Part shown: in pieces, positions 37,967-48,572 of the stretch | Layout: every line of letters begins with the position of its first letter | How positions within the stretch are numbered: position 1 is the first letter of the stretch | Origin: Clostridiaceae bacterium 14S0207 | Lineage (GTDB): Bacteria; Bacillota; Clostridia; Clostridiales; Clostridiaceae | Length of the DNA: 64,000 nucleotides | Assembly: GCA_003288255.1 (NCBI GenBank) | Contig: CP026600.1 | Coordinates: forward strand, 2,046,001-2,110,000 | Direction of reading: 5' to 3' | Position numbers and translations under genes: made by a program | The notes under the pieces: model-generated | Seen by the model: only the letters and a program-made list of their open reading frames with translations | Told to the model about the DNA's origin: nothing | Database searches by the model: none

Positions 37967-38992
37967 TTATTTAATAAAACTATATTGTTGTTTATTATCT
38001 TCTCTTGAAATTCCTAAATGTGTATATGCCGCTTCTCCCGCCATTCTTCCTCTTGGTGTTCGTATTAAAAATCCTTTTTGTAACAGATATGGTTCATAAA
38101 CATCTTCTAAAGTAGATGTTTCCTCACCTATAAAATAAGCTAGAGTCTCTACCCCAACAGGTCCACCCTTAAAATTTTTAATTATTGCCTGTAAAATTTT
38201 ATTATCAACGGAATCGAATCCTTCTTTATCTACACCTAATAATTCTGTAGCCTTAATAACAACTTCTTGATTTATAATACTTGAATTTAAAACTTCTCCA
38301 TAATCTCTAACTCTTTTTAATAATCTATTGGCAATTCTAGGTGTACCTCTGGATCTTTTTGCAAGTAAATATGCTGCTTCTCTACTAATATTTACATTCA
38401 AAATATAAGCCGATCTTACTATTATTTCTGTTAGCTCTTCTTCTTCATAAAATTCCATAGGACATAGAACTCCAAATCTATCTCTAAGAGGTGAAGTTAA
38501 CAGTCCAAGTCTCGTTGTAGCTCCTATTAAAGTAAATTGTGGTAGGTCTATTCTTATAGATTTTGCTTGTGCCCCTTTTCCTATAACTATATCTAACGCA
38601 TAATCTTCCATAGCAGGATACAGTATTTCTTCTATAGATCGGGAAAGCCTATGTATTTCATCAATAAATAATACATCTCTAGATTTTAAACTTGTAAGAA
38701 TTGCTGCTAAATCTCCTGCTTTTTCAATAGCTGGTCCTGAAGTTATCTTTAAATCTCCACCCATTTCCTTGGCAATTATATTAGCTAATGTTGTTTTACC
38801 AAGACCTGGTGGACCATATAACAATGTATGGTCTAAAGCTTCTTCCCTTTTTTTAGCTGCTTCTATAAAGATATGTAAATTGTTTTTAACCTTTTTTTGC
38901 CCTATATACTCGCTTAATCTCTGAGGTCTTAAAGAAAGTTCATTATTTGAGTCCTCTTCCATAAAAGAAGATGAAATAAGTCTATCTCCCAT
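37967..38992 (-). CDS. ruvB: Holliday junction branch migration helicase RuvB
   Basis: The 341-residue AAA+ ATPase has Walker A '[12 protein letters not shown]', Walker B 'FIDEIHRLS', sensor 1 '[19 protein letters not shown]' with the arginine finger region, and a C-terminal winged helix ending '[17 protein letters not shown]'. The start was set at the ATG at 38992, six bases after GAGGTG; a GTG nine bases upstream lies inside that site. It works with RuvA at four-way junctions. No ruvC is seen, as in most Firmicutes, which use RecU. Confidence 0.96.
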   Translation of the reverse strand: MGDRLISSSFMEEDSNNELSLRPQRLSEYIGQKKVKNNLHIFIEAAKKREEALDHTLLYGPPGLGKTTLANIIAKEMGGDLKITSGPAIEKAGDLAAILTSLKSRDVLFIDEIHRLSRSIEEILYPAMEDYALDIVIGKGAQAKSIRIDLPQFTLIGATTRLGLLTSPLRDRFGVLCPMEFYEEEELTEIIVRSAYILNVNISREAAYLLAKRSRGTPRIANRLLKRVRDYGEVLNSSIINQEVVIKATELLGVDKEGFDSVDNKILQAIIKNFKGGPVGVETLAYFIGEETSTLEDVYEPYLLQKGFLIRTPRGRMAGEAAYTHLGISREDNKQQYSFIK

Positions 38993-39002
38993 ACTATACA
39001 CC

Positions 39003-39599
39003 TCAATTCATTAAAAATTTTAAGCAATCTTTTATAATATCTTCTATATTATTCTTATTTTCAATATTTTTTAGTGCTTTTTCTGATTCTTTTTCAGAAT
39101 ATCCTAAAGAAACTAATGCTTCTTTAGCTTCTCCTATAATTTTAATATCTTCTTTATTAGTAACTTCTTCTAACATATTTTCTTCAGCACCTTGTGGCAA
39201 TTCGATTTTATCTTTAAGTTCTAAGATTATTCTTTGAGCTATCTTTTTACCTATTCCGGGGGCTTTAGTTAGCATTTTATCTTCACCTAAAACTATAGTT
39301 TTTTTCAAAGTATCTACATTACTTATAGACAATAGAGATAATGCTGCTTTTGCACCTACTCCATTTACGGTTAATAACTTATTAAAAAGCTCTAATTCAT
39401 CTTTTGAAGAAAAGCCATATAAACCTATAAAATCTTGTCTTACTATTTGTATTATATAAAGTATGATTTTTTCCCCTATTTGAGGCATACTAGCCATAGT
39501 ACTTCCAGAAGAATAAATTTTATATCCTATGCCATTATTTTCGATAACTATATAATCTTTATTTATTCCTTGATACTGACCCCTTATATATTCGTACAT
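39003..39599 (-). CDS. ruvA: Holliday junction branch migration subunit RuvA
   Basis: The 198-residue protein has an N-terminal OB fold, two helix-hairpin-helix motifs ('[16 protein letters not shown]' and '[20 protein letters not shown]') and a C-terminal UBA-like domain that contacts RuvB ('[17 protein letters not shown]'). It is 10 bases upstream of ruvB and clearly co-transcribed. RuvA binds the junction and loads RuvB. Confidence 0.96.
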   Translation of the reverse strand: MYEYIRGQYQGINKDYIVIENNGIGYKIYSSGSTMASMPQIGEKIILYIIQIVRQDFIGLYGFSSKDELELFNKLLTVNGVGAKAALSLLSISNVDTLKKTIVLGEDKMLTKAPGIGKKIAQRIILELKDKIELPQGAEENMLEEVTNKEDIKIIGEAKEALVSLGYSEKESEKALKNIENKNNIEDIIKDCLKFLMN

Positions 39600-39779
39600 T
39601 TAATCACCTCTAAAATAAAAGAACTATATTATACTTTATCATCTATAGCTTTTTAATTCAATATCTATTATTAATTAATTTAGGTAAACAATTTTTAAAT
39701 TTAAGTATATTTTTTATATGTTTTTTTATTTAAACCTTAGCTGTAAAGGATTTTAAAAATACTATAAATACATTATAAA

Positions 39780-39813
39780 AAAAGATACCCTAAAGCATTG
39801 GGTACCTTATGTT
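39780..39813 (-). terminator. terminator after bofC-like gene
   Basis: AAGGTACCC / GGGTATCTTTTTTT on the minus strand directly follows the stop codon and separates this gene from ruvA. Confidence 0.85.
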
Positions 39814-40421
39814 GTAAACATACCATGCAAACCTTCTAGTGCATCTTCCTTAGAGTTAAATTCATAAATTTTATCTCCCATTTCCAAAAGTTCTATATCC
39901 CCTTCGGTAAGAGTATCTATTTTTATATTTGTTATATCTTTAGTAGATTCTAATATTAATTTTCCATTACTATTACTTTTAAAAATGGCTAAATAACCTG
40001 AATTAATTCCTATTACATATTTATTAGGACTATATTTATATTTATTTACCTTTCTTGAAAAAACAATTTTATTTCTTTCTATATCTTTTAATCTATAGTC
40101 TCCTTTTTTGAATGCTGCTAAAATTTCATCTTTACTCATCTTTGAAATAATATCTTTTTCCTTATCAAATTTTTCAACATATTCGTCTACTATAGCCCTA
40201 TTAGAATTTTCATGTGGTTTTAGATATAAACTTTCATAGATTATTTTTATACTTTTAGCCTTTTGATCTAAATCTACTCTTTCATCTTTTTCTACACTAT
40301 TAATTTTATTTGAACTTACACTTCTATTATTTAGCTTATTAGCGGTTATTAAATATGAAATACTAAATATGACAACTAAAAAAATAGGCGTAAAAATTAA
40401 AAACTTCTTTTTATTAGACAT
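39807..40421 (-). CDS. bofC: BofC-like signalling protein
   Basis: The 204-residue protein has one N-terminal membrane or signal segment (about 6-27), a Ser/Lys-rich linker and a C-terminal domain with 'YVIGINSGYLAIFKSNSNGK' and 'LTEGDIELLEMGDKIYEFNS'. This resembles the BofC C-terminal domain, where similar proteins read 'xxGYIAIYKxxxNG'. In Bacillus, BofC is an intermembrane-space inhibitor of the SpoIVB protease, which controls sigma-K activation. Its position next to ruvA-ruvB-queA-tgt-yajC is the same as in B. subtilis, which supports the call. A terminator before ruvA suggests its own transcript. Confidence 0.7.
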   Translation of the reverse strand: MSNKKKFLIFTPIFLVVIFSISYLITANKLNNRSVSSNKINSVEKDERVDLDQKAKSIKIIYESLYLKPHENSNRAIVDEYVEKFDKEKDIISKMSKDEILAAFKKGDYRLKDIERNKIVFSRKVNKYKYSPNKYVIGINSGYLAIFKSNSNGKLILESTKDITNIKIDTLTEGDIELLEMGDKIYEFNSKEDALEGLHGMFTT

Positions 40422-40478
40422 AATATCACTCCTTTTACTGTGTATTATGTCCCATATTGGTAATTATATTCAACTTAA

Positions 40479-41006
40479 TTATTTATTTCCTTGAAAATCT
40501 TTAAATAATAAACTCGGTTGAACCCCTAAATTGTTTTGATATTTTCCACTAGAATATTTATCATACTCACCATGTATATCATGATAATATATTTGACAAA
40601 TCTCAACATTAGGATAAATTCTTATTGGCTGTACGCAAAAAATCTCCAAAGTCCAATATCCTGAAAATCCAACATCCCCAAATCCTGCTGTTATATGAAT
40701 AAATAATCCAAGCCTTCCAATAGAAGATCTTCCCTCTAACATTGGTACTAATTTATCTGTTTTAGTATATTCAACAGTTCTACCTAGATAAAGTTTCCCG
40801 GGTTTTAATAATACTCCTTCTTCTGGAATTACGATTTTCTTAGCCTTATTCTCTTTTTTCATATCTAATATGTCATCTTCATAAACTAAAAGTTCATTAT
40901 GTAATTTTAAATTATAGCTATTAGGATTTAGTTGATTTTCATTATAAGGCTCTATAATTATATCTTTACCTAATCTATTTTTTATTTCTTTTCCTGAAAG
41001 TATCAT
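40479..41006 (-). CDS. dcd: dCTP deaminase
   Basis: The 175-residue protein matches the dCTP deaminase/dUTPase fold. 'GRSSIGRLGLFIHITAGFGD' contains the conserved Arg-Ser-Ser nucleotide-binding stretch and the catalytic-site region, followed by 'GFSGYWTLEIF'. It produces dUTP from dCTP, or dUMP if bifunctional. The ATG has GAAGGTG upstream. It lies 57 bases upstream of the BofC-like gene and marks the edge of an accessory patch. Confidence 0.88.
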   Translation of the reverse strand: MILSGKEIKNRLGKDIIIEPYNENQLNPNSYNLKLHNELLVYEDDILDMKKENKAKKIVIPEEGVLLKPGKLYLGRTVEYTKTDKLVPMLEGRSSIGRLGLFIHITAGFGDVGFSGYWTLEIFCVQPIRIYPNVEICQIYYHDIHGEYDKYSSGKYQNNLGVQPSLLFKDFQGNK

Positions 41007-41084
41007 ATTTTTTTCACCTTCTATTCTTTAATATTGATAATTAATTATTATAACAAAGCATCTATTATTTATAAAGGTTTTTTA

Positions 41085-41690
41085 AATGTTTAAACTTCTT
41101 TAATATATCCTGAAGATTATTCTTAAACATATTTATTTTTTCCAACTGACTTTGAATAAGACTTACAACATTATCTATAAAACTATTGGATTCTTCAACG
41201 TGAGAAGCTATTTCTTTTAATTCATCATCTAAATAATTAATTTTTACTGAAAGATTCTAAATTTTTTGTGATAATCCTTTTGAAGAATCGTCTATTAAAC
41301 CTACCTAATTATATATTGAATCGAAGGATTTTATAACATTTTCAACATCATCTATTCCATCCATAACCTCATTATTAAAATTACCATAAGATTGTTCAAA
41401 GGTATCTGGTAACTCTATAAAAAATTCTAAGGTTTATTCATAACCTCACTTTCTGATGCTAAATTTTCATATATTTTTTAGTATGTATAGAAATTTCTTC
41501 TCAAATTAATATAGTTCCATTACATTCATCTTCTAAATCCGTTACCAAAATCTCAACTTCCTCTGATGCATTTTGAATATTACTCAAGACGCCTTAATTT
41601 TTTACTTGCATTTTTAGCTAGCTTAGTTTTCTAAATGACAAGTTTTAATATATTATTATTTTTCTTACATTCTTTTTTAGGTTTTTGAAT
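41085..41690 (-). pseudogene. decayed coding remnant, coiled-coil-like
   Basis: No intact frame remains in this 600-base stretch, yet minus-strand fragments read like protein: 'NASEEVEILVTDLEDECNG', 'TLEFFIELPDTFEQSYGNFN' and 'YLDDELKEIASHVEESNSF', broken by stops and shifts. The fragments are polar and heptad-like, reminiscent of methyl-accepting chemotaxis signalling helices, but that is only an impression. The region lies between dcd and a broken transposase gene and has probably been decaying for some time. Confidence 0.4.
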
Positions 41691-41825
41691 AAATAAAAAT
41701 ATCAAAAAATATAAATAAGTCATCACTTTGTAGTATAATATTTTCGCCTAAAAAAATAAACACATACAAAGGATGACCCGGATATGATTATAACATTAAA
41801 TATATAAAACAAAAATATTTATTTT

Positions 41826-42700
41826 AAAATTTTTCAAGCTATTAATCTTGCATTTGATAAACTTGGCATTAACACTAAAAAACTAAGGGTAGACCACCTA
41901 AATATTCAGATCAACAAATTGTTGCATGCATGATATATGGTGTAAATAATAGTATTTTTAGTCTTAGAGAGCTTGAATATAAAATTAAGCAAGATATTGT
42001 ATTTCAAAAGATTATAGGTTTTAAAAAAGTTCCTGATCATTCTACATTTTCTTTAAAAACGATAGCTCTAGAAAAACACGTATACTATGGTATTTATGCT
42101 ATGCTTATTGAACTTATCAACCCTTCAACTAGAATTTGTGCTATTGATGGTATTGCATTAAAAAGCTCATTATATGATAGCGAAGCTAGGTATGGAAAAG
42201 GAACTCATCTTGGAAAATACAAAGGATATAAGTTACATTGTGCCGCTTATGTATGTGATAATATATTTCCATTATCTTTTTCTATAACTACTGCAAATGT
42301 ATATGATAATCAAGTTCTTGAATTGTTATATGAATTTAAAACTTATAATCCATTTATTGTACTTGCTGATGCTGCCTATGATTTAAAGTTTCTAAAACTC
42401 TACAATATAACTTATTAACAGATGTAAATATGCGTAAAGCAAAGAGTATAGAATCTTTTAAAGATCAATCAAGATATAAAAATGCTCTTTTTATACAATC
42501 ACCAATAGGTAAAAATTTATATAAAAATAGAACAATTATTTTCTATACTTAAAGGATTGTATAACTTAGAAAACCCTAGACTCTACGGACAAAACCGCTA
42601 TGAACATCACATTAAGTGGGTTCTTTTATCCTATCTTATAGACGAATTCAATAAAGTTAATAATAGGATAAACTCTAGAAAATATCCTTGGAATTTATAA
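41826..42700 (+). pseudogene. DDE transposase (IS4/IS5-like), frameshifted
   Basis: Protein-like sequence runs through three frames. The first segment ends 'FDKLGINTKKL' near 41885. A one-base shift leads into 'GRPPKYSDQQIVACMIYG' and an open frame of about 160 codons with catalytic-type Asp residues in 'CAIDGIALKSS' and 'VLADAAYD'. Another shift near 42410 continues with 'NLLTDVNMRKAKS', and a third near 42535 with 'EQLFSILKGLYNLENPR' and 'NRYEHHIKWVLLSYLI', which holds the expected Glu. Joined, it is a nearly complete transposase; as it stands it cannot be made. I found no convincing terminal inverted repeats or target duplication by eye. Confidence 0.8.
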
Positions 42701-42837
42701 TTTTTATAGTGCTAACGCACTTATCTTTTAAATTTTAAAAAATTACTAATACACACTTAAAATTACTGAATACATACTATCACGTAAATGATCTTTGATA
42801 TTTGTAAAAATTAGTTATTCAACAAGCTATTTTTAAT

Positions 42838-42877
42838 AAAAAAACAACTTGCAAAAATATAATTTTACAAGTTGTCT
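42838..42877 (-). terminator. terminator after collagenase gene
   Basis: AAGACAACTTG / CAAGTTGTTTTTTT on the minus strand encloses an AT loop just beyond the collagenase stop. Confidence 0.8.
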
Positions 42878-42900
42878 TAACCCCTTTATTATTTTCCTCT

Positions 42901-45900
42901 TTATCTTCCTACTGAACCTGAAACTTCTAACTTATACGGTAATTTATTGCCATCGAAAGTATAAACAGATATATAATATCTCCCTTCCTTATTAGCATTA
43001 AAACTTCCTTTAATTTCTCTTCCATCATCGACTCCATACGCAACTTCATTTCTATTCTCATCAAAAACTATCCATGTTGCTCCTGCTCCTGACCCTCTAG
43101 TTAATTTTATATTAACTTCTCCTGGTGTAAATACATCAAAATAAAAATAATCTTGTGGATCTTCAGCATCTAAATTAGCTTGAACTGCTACTCCTGGTAA
43201 AATAGGACCATTAGCAAGTTCTATAGAATTGTTAGGTTCCTTTTCTCTATTTATAGGATATACCATTTTTAATATTTTTGCTTTAGTAGTTGCAACACTT
43301 TGACCTCCTAGGTTATCTGTTACCTTTAGTGTAACTGTATAATTACCTGGTTCTTTATAAACATGAATTGGATTTGCCTCATTACTCTTACTTCCATCTC
43401 CAAAATTCCATTCATATGATTTTATTTCTCCATCTTCGTCCCTAGTTCCATTACTATAGAAACCAATCTTTTGATTATTAAACCCTTGATAAGGTCCTCC
43501 GATTTTTACTATAGGCAAGTTATTTTCAGATATATCTTTAACAGTTACTGTACTAACGGCAGTAGAACTTTCGCCTTTATCATCAGTTACCTTTAATTTA
43601 ATTGTATATTCTCCAACTTCTTTATAAATATGTCGTGGATTTGCTTCACTACTCTTACTTCCATCTCCAAAATCCCATTCATATTTAACTATTTTTCCAT
43701 CAACATCCTGTGAACCTTCACTAGAAAATCTTATATTATCAGTTTGAATACCTATATAAGGTCCATTAATTTTTGCATATGGTAGAGCATTTTGCGAATC
43801 TCCTTCTCTAGGAAGATATCCATGAAATACTAAATCATAAGTAACTCTATTATTTGAATCTACCTTATAATTTGTGAAATAGCATGTTACTGTTTTATAT
43901 CCAGTCCATGATTTTTTATCTAATTTCTTTAAAAATTCATTAGCTATTTCATTCATATCTTTAAAATCTTGTGTTTTTCCTTTTGAAATCTTTCCTTTAA
44001 ATTTGCCCCTTAAAGTAAATGTATCGAAATATTCAGATTTATTAACCTCTGTTTTTATATCTTTTAAATTTGCTATTGCAGATATATCAGAATAAATTTC
44101 TTTTGGATCCTTATAAGCATGTCTAATTAAATAATCATTTGAAACTAAAGGAACAGTTAAAGTATCATACTTGTCTATTAATTCTTGCATATATTCTTGA
44201 TAACAACGATTTAAATTAGAATCTGATTTTAAATTATTAATAAAATTATCATATCCTCTTACATCATTATTCTTAATATACTGATTTAATTCATAAAATT
44301 TATCGTTCTTTTTACGATGTAATAAATCTATAAATACACATGCATAATTATAAAATTCAAAGTTTCCATATACTGAATTTAACACATCATTAACAGTATA
44401 TCTATGGTTCTTATCCACATTATGAAGATGACTTATTATTGTTTTTCTTGGAAGAACTCCATCTGTTCTTGTAGAACCTGCAAATAATTCTGCTCCTCCC
44501 TCCTCATACCAAGTTAACCTACTATTTTTATATAATTCTGTTGCACCCCACATACCCGGAATTGCATATCTTCCTTGTAAATAATGTGTATATTCATGTC
44601 TAAATAGTTCTTCTAATGTATATATACTTTCATGAGATTTTCTTTCAAATGTAAAAAAAGTTCCTGTTTGTTCAATATACATGCCACCATTATCAGTTGC
44701 ATAACCATATAAAACATTATTTGCATTGTACTCTTTAGGGCTATTATATATAACCATAGTTAAAACTTCATCTGGATTTCCCTTCTCTAATGGCTTATCT
44801 ATTCCCATAGCTCTAAAGAAATGAGCATTTACTTCTTTAGATGCCCAATAGAGCCTTTTTATCTTGTCTTCTTCTACCTTATCTCCTGCTTTTATGATCA
44901 TCTTACCATTATCAAAAGTATATGTTTTAGGACAATATTTTTTTCTTCCTGCCTGTTTTACTTTATCAAAATCTATCTTTTTACCATTTGCATCAATTCC
45001 ATTATAGTTACGCTTAACCTTATCTACTGCTTGTAAATACGGCATTGATAAATAGGGATATACATCCATGCTCTTAGTCAAAGCCTGAATTCCTAACTTA
45101 GAATTAGTATGAAACTTTCCTAACAAAGAAATATGATAAAGTGAATTTTCTATAGCTAATGAATTTTTATCATTTAAGTTACCCATTAAAGCTAACTTTT
45201 GTACCTCTTCTATAAATGGATTAATGCGTCCATACCATTCTGTTTCCTCTGGTCTTTTCTTGGTATCTCTTAAATACATTTCAATATCGTAACAAGGACC
45301 TCCTAATATAGCATGAATAGCATTATCCTTACCATATTTACCACAATAAGTCTGCCTATTTTTATAAAAATCTTTTACTATAGGAGTTAAATTATTTATT
45401 ACTTCTGTATTACTTGCAGTATTCCAGATAAAACTCCCCACTCCAGCAACTATATCATCCTGAACTTCTGTTCCTAGTTTAAAATTCTTATTATTTTCTA
45501 TAGATAATATTGCAGGTATTGCATTAAGTCTATTGTTTCTATCATATATTTCTTTCTTTAGTTCTTCATTATGAAATGCTAGAAAATAACCCGCTCTCAC
45601 AACCTCTATTAATGTTGGTATTCCTTTTGCATCATTTTCAGTATATTCTCTACCTCTTTTCTCTATTTCTCTTAATATCATCTGAGTACGATTTTTATTT
45701 CTAAAAAACTCATACGCATCATGACTATAATTAAATAAATCCGTTATGTCTCTATAATGGGTTTTTACTAAAAGATCTATTAAATCATAAGAATTCATTT
45801 GATTTAGTTCTCTTAAGGTATATCTTTTATTACTTTTTTTACTTTCTGAAACTTTTACCTGAGATGATTTGCTGTAGATATTTGATCTAATTGAACTGTT

Positions 45901-46014
45901 ATTAATAGCATAAACAGGTAATATACTATTAAACAAAAAAATTGATGATAAGCCTATACTTATAGCTGTTTGCTTTTTTAAAGATTTATTTTTGATTTTT
46001 TTTCCAAACTTCAT
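42901..46014 (-). CDS. colA: secreted collagenase (peptidase M9)
   Basis: The 1037-residue preprotein has a Sec signal peptide (about 1-36, ending in an Ala-type site) and the M9 activator domain. The peptidase domain carries the zinc site H473-E-Y-T-H477 and third ligand Glu505 in '[13 protein letters not shown]'; the 32-residue spacing equals that of ColG and ColH. Two PKD-like domains (about 740-822 and 828-915, each with 'W-x-FGDGSKS') and one C-terminal PPC-type collagen-binding domain (about 925-1037) follow. This is the S1-S2-S2-S3 layout of clostridial collagenases, which cut triple-helical collagen outside the cell. All catalytic residues appear intact. A broken transposase and a decayed gene lie next to it. 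Confidence 0.95.
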   Translation of the reverse strand: MKFGKKIKNKSLKKQTAISIGLSSIFLFNSILPVYAINNSSIRSNIYSKSSQVKVSESKKSNKRYTLRELNQMNSYDLIDLLVKTHYRDITDLFNYSHDAYEFFRNKNRTQMILREIEKRGREYTENDAKGIPTLIEVVRAGYFLAFHNEELKKEIYDRNNRLNAIPAILSIENNKNFKLGTEVQDDIVAGVGSFIWNTASNTEVINNLTPIVKDFYKNRQTYCGKYGKDNAIHAILGGPCYDIEMYLRDTKKRPEETEWYGRINPFIEEVQKLALMGNLNDKNSLAIENSLYHISLLGKFHTNSKLGIQALTKSMDVYPYLSMPYLQAVDKVKRNYNGIDANGKKIDFDKVKQAGRKKYCPKTYTFDNGKMIIKAGDKVEEDKIKRLYWASKEVNAHFFRAMGIDKPLEKGNPDEVLTMVIYNSPKEYNANNVLYGYATDNGGMYIEQTGTFFTFERKSHESIYTLEELFRHEYTHYLQGRYAIPGMWGATELYKNSRLTWYEEGGAELFAGSTRTDGVLPRKTIISHLHNVDKNHRYTVNDVLNSVYGNFEFYNYACVFIDLLHRKKNDKFYELNQYIKNNDVRGYDNFINNLKSDSNLNRCYQEYMQELIDKYDTLTVPLVSNDYLIRHAYKDPKEIYSDISAIANLKDIKTEVNKSEYFDTFTLRGKFKGKISKGKTQDFKDMNEIANEFLKKLDKKSWTGYKTVTCYFTNYKVDSNNRVTYDLVFHGYLPREGDSQNALPYAKINGPYIGIQTDNIRFSSEGSQDVDGKIVKYEWDFGDGSKSSEANPRHIYKEVGEYTIKLKVTDDKGESSTAVSTVTVKDISENNLPIVKIGGPYQGFNNQKIGFYSNGTRDEDGEIKSYEWNFGDGSKSNEANPIHVYKEPGNYTVTLKVTDNLGGQSVATTKAKILKMVYPINREKEPNNSIELANGPILPGVAVQANLDAEDPQDYFYFDVFTPGEVNIKLTRGSGAGATWIVFDENRNEVAYGVDDGREIKGSFNANKEGRYYISVYTFDGNKLPYKLEVSGSVGR

Positions 46015-46266
46015 GATATTCCCCCTAAATAAACATTATATTATTTAACTTAGACACTCTTTATTTTATTAACTAATCCCCCCTTATTTTCTTAATTTTA
46101 TTTTTGGCCATAAAACTTAACTTTAATATGAATAACACTTTATATATATTTTATACTTTTTCCGAAATAAGTCAATATTTTCTGAATATTCTTTTTTATT
46201 TTTTTGTTTTTTTATTTAATTCATTTCAAATAAATTTTAAATTTCATTTTTAAACGTTATTTGAAA
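46015..46266 (-). promoter_or_regulatory. colA upstream region
   Basis: This very AT-rich gap holds the GGGGG ribosome site just before the colA ATG. A possible promoter, TTGACT with TAAAAT 16 bases downstream on the minus strand, lies near 46145-46175. I see no VirR-type direct repeat or other operator. Confidence 0.4.
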
Positions 46267-46270
46267 TAAA

Positions 46271-46313
46271 AAAATCACTTTTGATATGGCAATAACTATA
46301 TCAAAAGTGATTT
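46271..46313 (-). terminator. terminator after yebC
   Basis: AATCACTTTTGATATAG / ATATCAAAAGTGATTTTTTT on the minus strand forms a long stem directly after the yebC stop. Confidence 0.9.
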
Positions 46314-46328
46314 AATGCATTATTAAGA

Positions 46329-47066
46329 TTATTCTTCCCATCCTTCTGGGAATTCAGCATTGTGGTAAACTTCTTGAACATCATCATCATCTTCAAGTAA
46401 ATCTAACATCTTTTGGAATTTCTTAGCATCATCTTCATTGATCTCAGTATATGTATCTGGTATCATTTTAACTTCCGCACCTAAGAATTCCATTCCTTGA
46501 GCTTCTAAAGCTTCTCTTACTGTTCCAAAATCTTCTGGTGTAGTAGTTACTACAAATACTTCCTCTTCTGAAGCAAAATCTTCTGCTCCAGCATCTAATG
46601 CCATCATCATAACTTCATCTTCATCTAAATCTGCTTTTTCTATTACAATTTCACCCTTTTGTTGGAACATGAAACCTACACAACCTGAAGTTCCCATATT
46701 TCCTCCACCTTTAGTGAAAGCACTTCTTACATTTCCTGCTGACCTATTTTTATTATCTGTTAATACATCAACGATAACAGCTACACCACTTGGTCCATAA
46801 CCTTCATATATTATTTTTTCATAGTTAACACCTGCAAGTTCTCCACTAGCTTTTTTAATAGCTCTATCTATTGAATCCTTTGGCATATTATTAGCTTTTG
46901 CTTTTGCTATTACATCTCTTAATTTTGGATTAGCCTCTGGATTTGCTCCACCTGTTTTAGCAGCAATAGCAATTTCTTTACCTATTTTTGTGAATATTTT
47001 TCCTCTTTTAGCATCTACTTTACCTTTTTTAGCTTGTATATTATGCCACTTTGAATGTCCTGACAT
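46329..47066 (-). CDS. yebC: YebC/PmpR-family protein
   Basis: The 245-residue protein begins '[20 protein letters not shown]' and has '[16 protein letters not shown]', '[20 protein letters not shown]' and a final '[10 protein letters not shown]', matching YebC throughout. It was long described as a transcription regulator; recent work links family members to translation of proline-rich stretches. The start was chosen at the ATG at 47066, after GGAG; a frame opening six codons earlier covers the ribosome site. It is transcribed alone, with a strong terminator. Confidence 0.95.
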   Translation of the reverse strand: MSGHSKWHNIQAKKGKVDAKRGKIFTKIGKEIAIAAKTGGANPEANPKLRDVIAKAKANNMPKDSIDRAIKKASGELAGVNYEKIIYEGYGPSGVAVIVDVLTDNKNRSAGNVRSAFTKGGGNMGTSGCVGFMFQQKGEIVIEKADLDEDEVMMMALDAGAEDFASEEEVFVVTTTPEDFGTVREALEAQGMEFLGAEVKMIPDTYTEINEDDAKKFQKMLDLLEDDDDVQEVYHNAEFPEGWEE

Positions 47067-47220
47067 ATTAAATTCTCCTTCCAAAAATAAAACTTTCTTT
47101 ATTATAATCTTTAATTATTATACCATGTTAACCATAAAATTTACAAGAGTGTGTAAATTTGAACACTTATAATATAAATACCTAGCGGTAGTATAATAAT
47201 ATTGCTATATATATTTATCC

Positions 47221-47874
47221 TTATTTTTTATCATCTTCAAATAAACGATTATCCAATTTAAAAAAGTACTTTTCATCATCCCTAAGTAATATTCCATTAC
47301 CTGATGTTATATTCATAATTTCTTTTTCTATATCATTGATTTTATCTGATTCTAAAAATAATGTTAAAACTACTTTATCTGAATACTGAGTATCTTCTAT
47401 GTGTATGTCATTTTGTGCAAAATTATACTGTATTTTTCCCAAAATATCATATTCAAATTCTACATTTACTTTACAACCCTTAACCTTTTCTACTATTTGT
47501 CCTTCTTTAACTGCCATAGAGGCACCCTTAGAATAGGCTCTCGTAAGACCTGAAGCGCCTAATAAAATTCCTCCAAAATATCGAGTTACCACTATCACTG
47601 TATCCGTAATATTATTTTTCTTTATTACATCAAGTACAGGCATTCCCCCTGTTCCTTTGGGCTCTCCATCATCACTATATCTTTGTATACCCATATTTTC
47701 ACCTACCACATATGCATATACATTATGTCTGGCATCCTTGTATTTATTTCTTATTTCATCTATAAAAGCTTTTGCTTCCTCTTCATTGTTAACTCGCCTT
47801 ACATGTCCAATAAAAGTTGATTTTTTCTCTTCAAATTCCGCCGTAGCTCTATTTTTAATAGTAAAATAACTCAA
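47221..47874 (-). CDS. YigZ/IMPACT-family protein
   Basis: The 217-residue protein has the N-terminal IMPACT/UPF0029 domain ('EEKKSTFIGHVRRVNNEEEA', 'YSDDGEPKGTGGMPVLDVI', 'VVVTRYFGGILLGASGLTRAYS') and a C-terminal ferredoxin-like domain (DUF1949). The start is a TTG at 47874 with AAGGGGGG seven bases upstream. E. coli YigZ and yeast Yih1 are relatives, but the biochemical role in bacteria is not settled. The next gene upstream is a HEAT-repeat protein 23 bases away, so they may share a transcript. Confidence 0.88.
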   Translation of the reverse strand: MSYFTIKNRATAEFEEKKSTFIGHVRRVNNEEEAKAFIDEIRNKYKDARHNVYAYVVGENMGIQRYSDDGEPKGTGGMPVLDVIKKNNITDTVIVVTRYFGGILLGASGLTRAYSKGASMAVKEGQIVEKVKGCKVNVEFEYDILGKIQYNFAQNDIHIEDTQYSDKVVLTLFLESDKINDIEKEIMNITSGNGILLRDDEKYFFKLDNRLFEDDKK

Positions 47875-47897
47875 GTACTTTCCCCCCTTATCTTAAT

Positions 47898-48566
47898 CTA
47901 CAATTTATTTTTTTCATTAATACTTTCTAAAAGTTCAACACAAATATTTTTTACATATTCCTTATTTGTCTCTTCTAAAAGCTTTTCAACTTTTTCTTTA
48001 CACTTCTTAGATTTTACTTTTTTTAATGATTTTAATGCATATGAAACAACTTGACAATTTTCATCTTCTAAAGCTCTTATAAGTGCCATTTCACCTTTTT
48101 TATCTGCCATTTTACCAAGAGCGGATACAGATAACCTTCTTATATTAACATTATTATGTACAGAAGATTTTATTAAGATTTTCATTCCTTCTTGTAATCG
48201 TAATTCTCCCAAAAGCCAAATCGCACTCTCTTTATCTTTCCAATTCATCTCTGAGTAATTTTCCACTATATAATCTACTAATTTTTTCTTTAAATTATAT
48301 TGTAAAGTTTCTATTATTCTGAGACGTTCTTGTTTAGATACTTTTACAAGATATAAAAAAAGTTCTTTTTCATCTTTGCATTTAGAAAGTAATCCAAATT
48401 TAATTTTACCTCTAATTATATGTTGTTGCACCGTTTCTCTATTTAAATTTCTAATAGCCGCTATAGCATCTATAGACTTATCTTCGAGAAATAAATAATA
48501 TGATATGTCCTCATCACAAAATTCTTTAATCTTATTCCAATTTATATTAACTAAACCTGTTCTCAA
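47898..48566 (-). CDS. HEAT-repeat protein
   Basis: The 222-residue all-helical protein has an N-terminal segment with a helix-turn-helix-like stretch ('SIDAIAAIRNLNRETVQQHI') and then three or more HEAT-type repeats, seen in 'KESAIWLLGELRLQEGMKIL', 'NIRRLSVSALGKMADKKGE' and 'CQVVSYALKSLKKVKSKK'. Such repeats form a curved scaffold for protein or nucleic-acid binding, or lyase-type activity. The start is a TTG with GAGGG nine bases upstream. It lies seven bases after the MocR-type regulator gene, which suggests one operon. The function is unknown. Confidence 0.7.
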   Translation of the reverse strand: MRTGLVNINWNKIKEFCDEDISYYLFLEDKSIDAIAAIRNLNRETVQQHIIRGKIKFGLLSKCKDEKELFLYLVKVSKQERLRIIETLQYNLKKKLVDYIVENYSEMNWKDKESAIWLLGELRLQEGMKILIKSSVHNNVNIRRLSVSALGKMADKKGEMALIRALEDENCQVVSYALKSLKKVKSKKCKEKVEKLLEETNKEYVKNICVELLESINEKNKL

Positions 48567-48572
48567 CTTGCA

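Noticed and set aside
41930..42418. An apparently intact 162-codon transposase-like gene
   Set aside because: Homologous protein sequence continues in other frames on both sides, so this is the middle part of a frameshifted gene.
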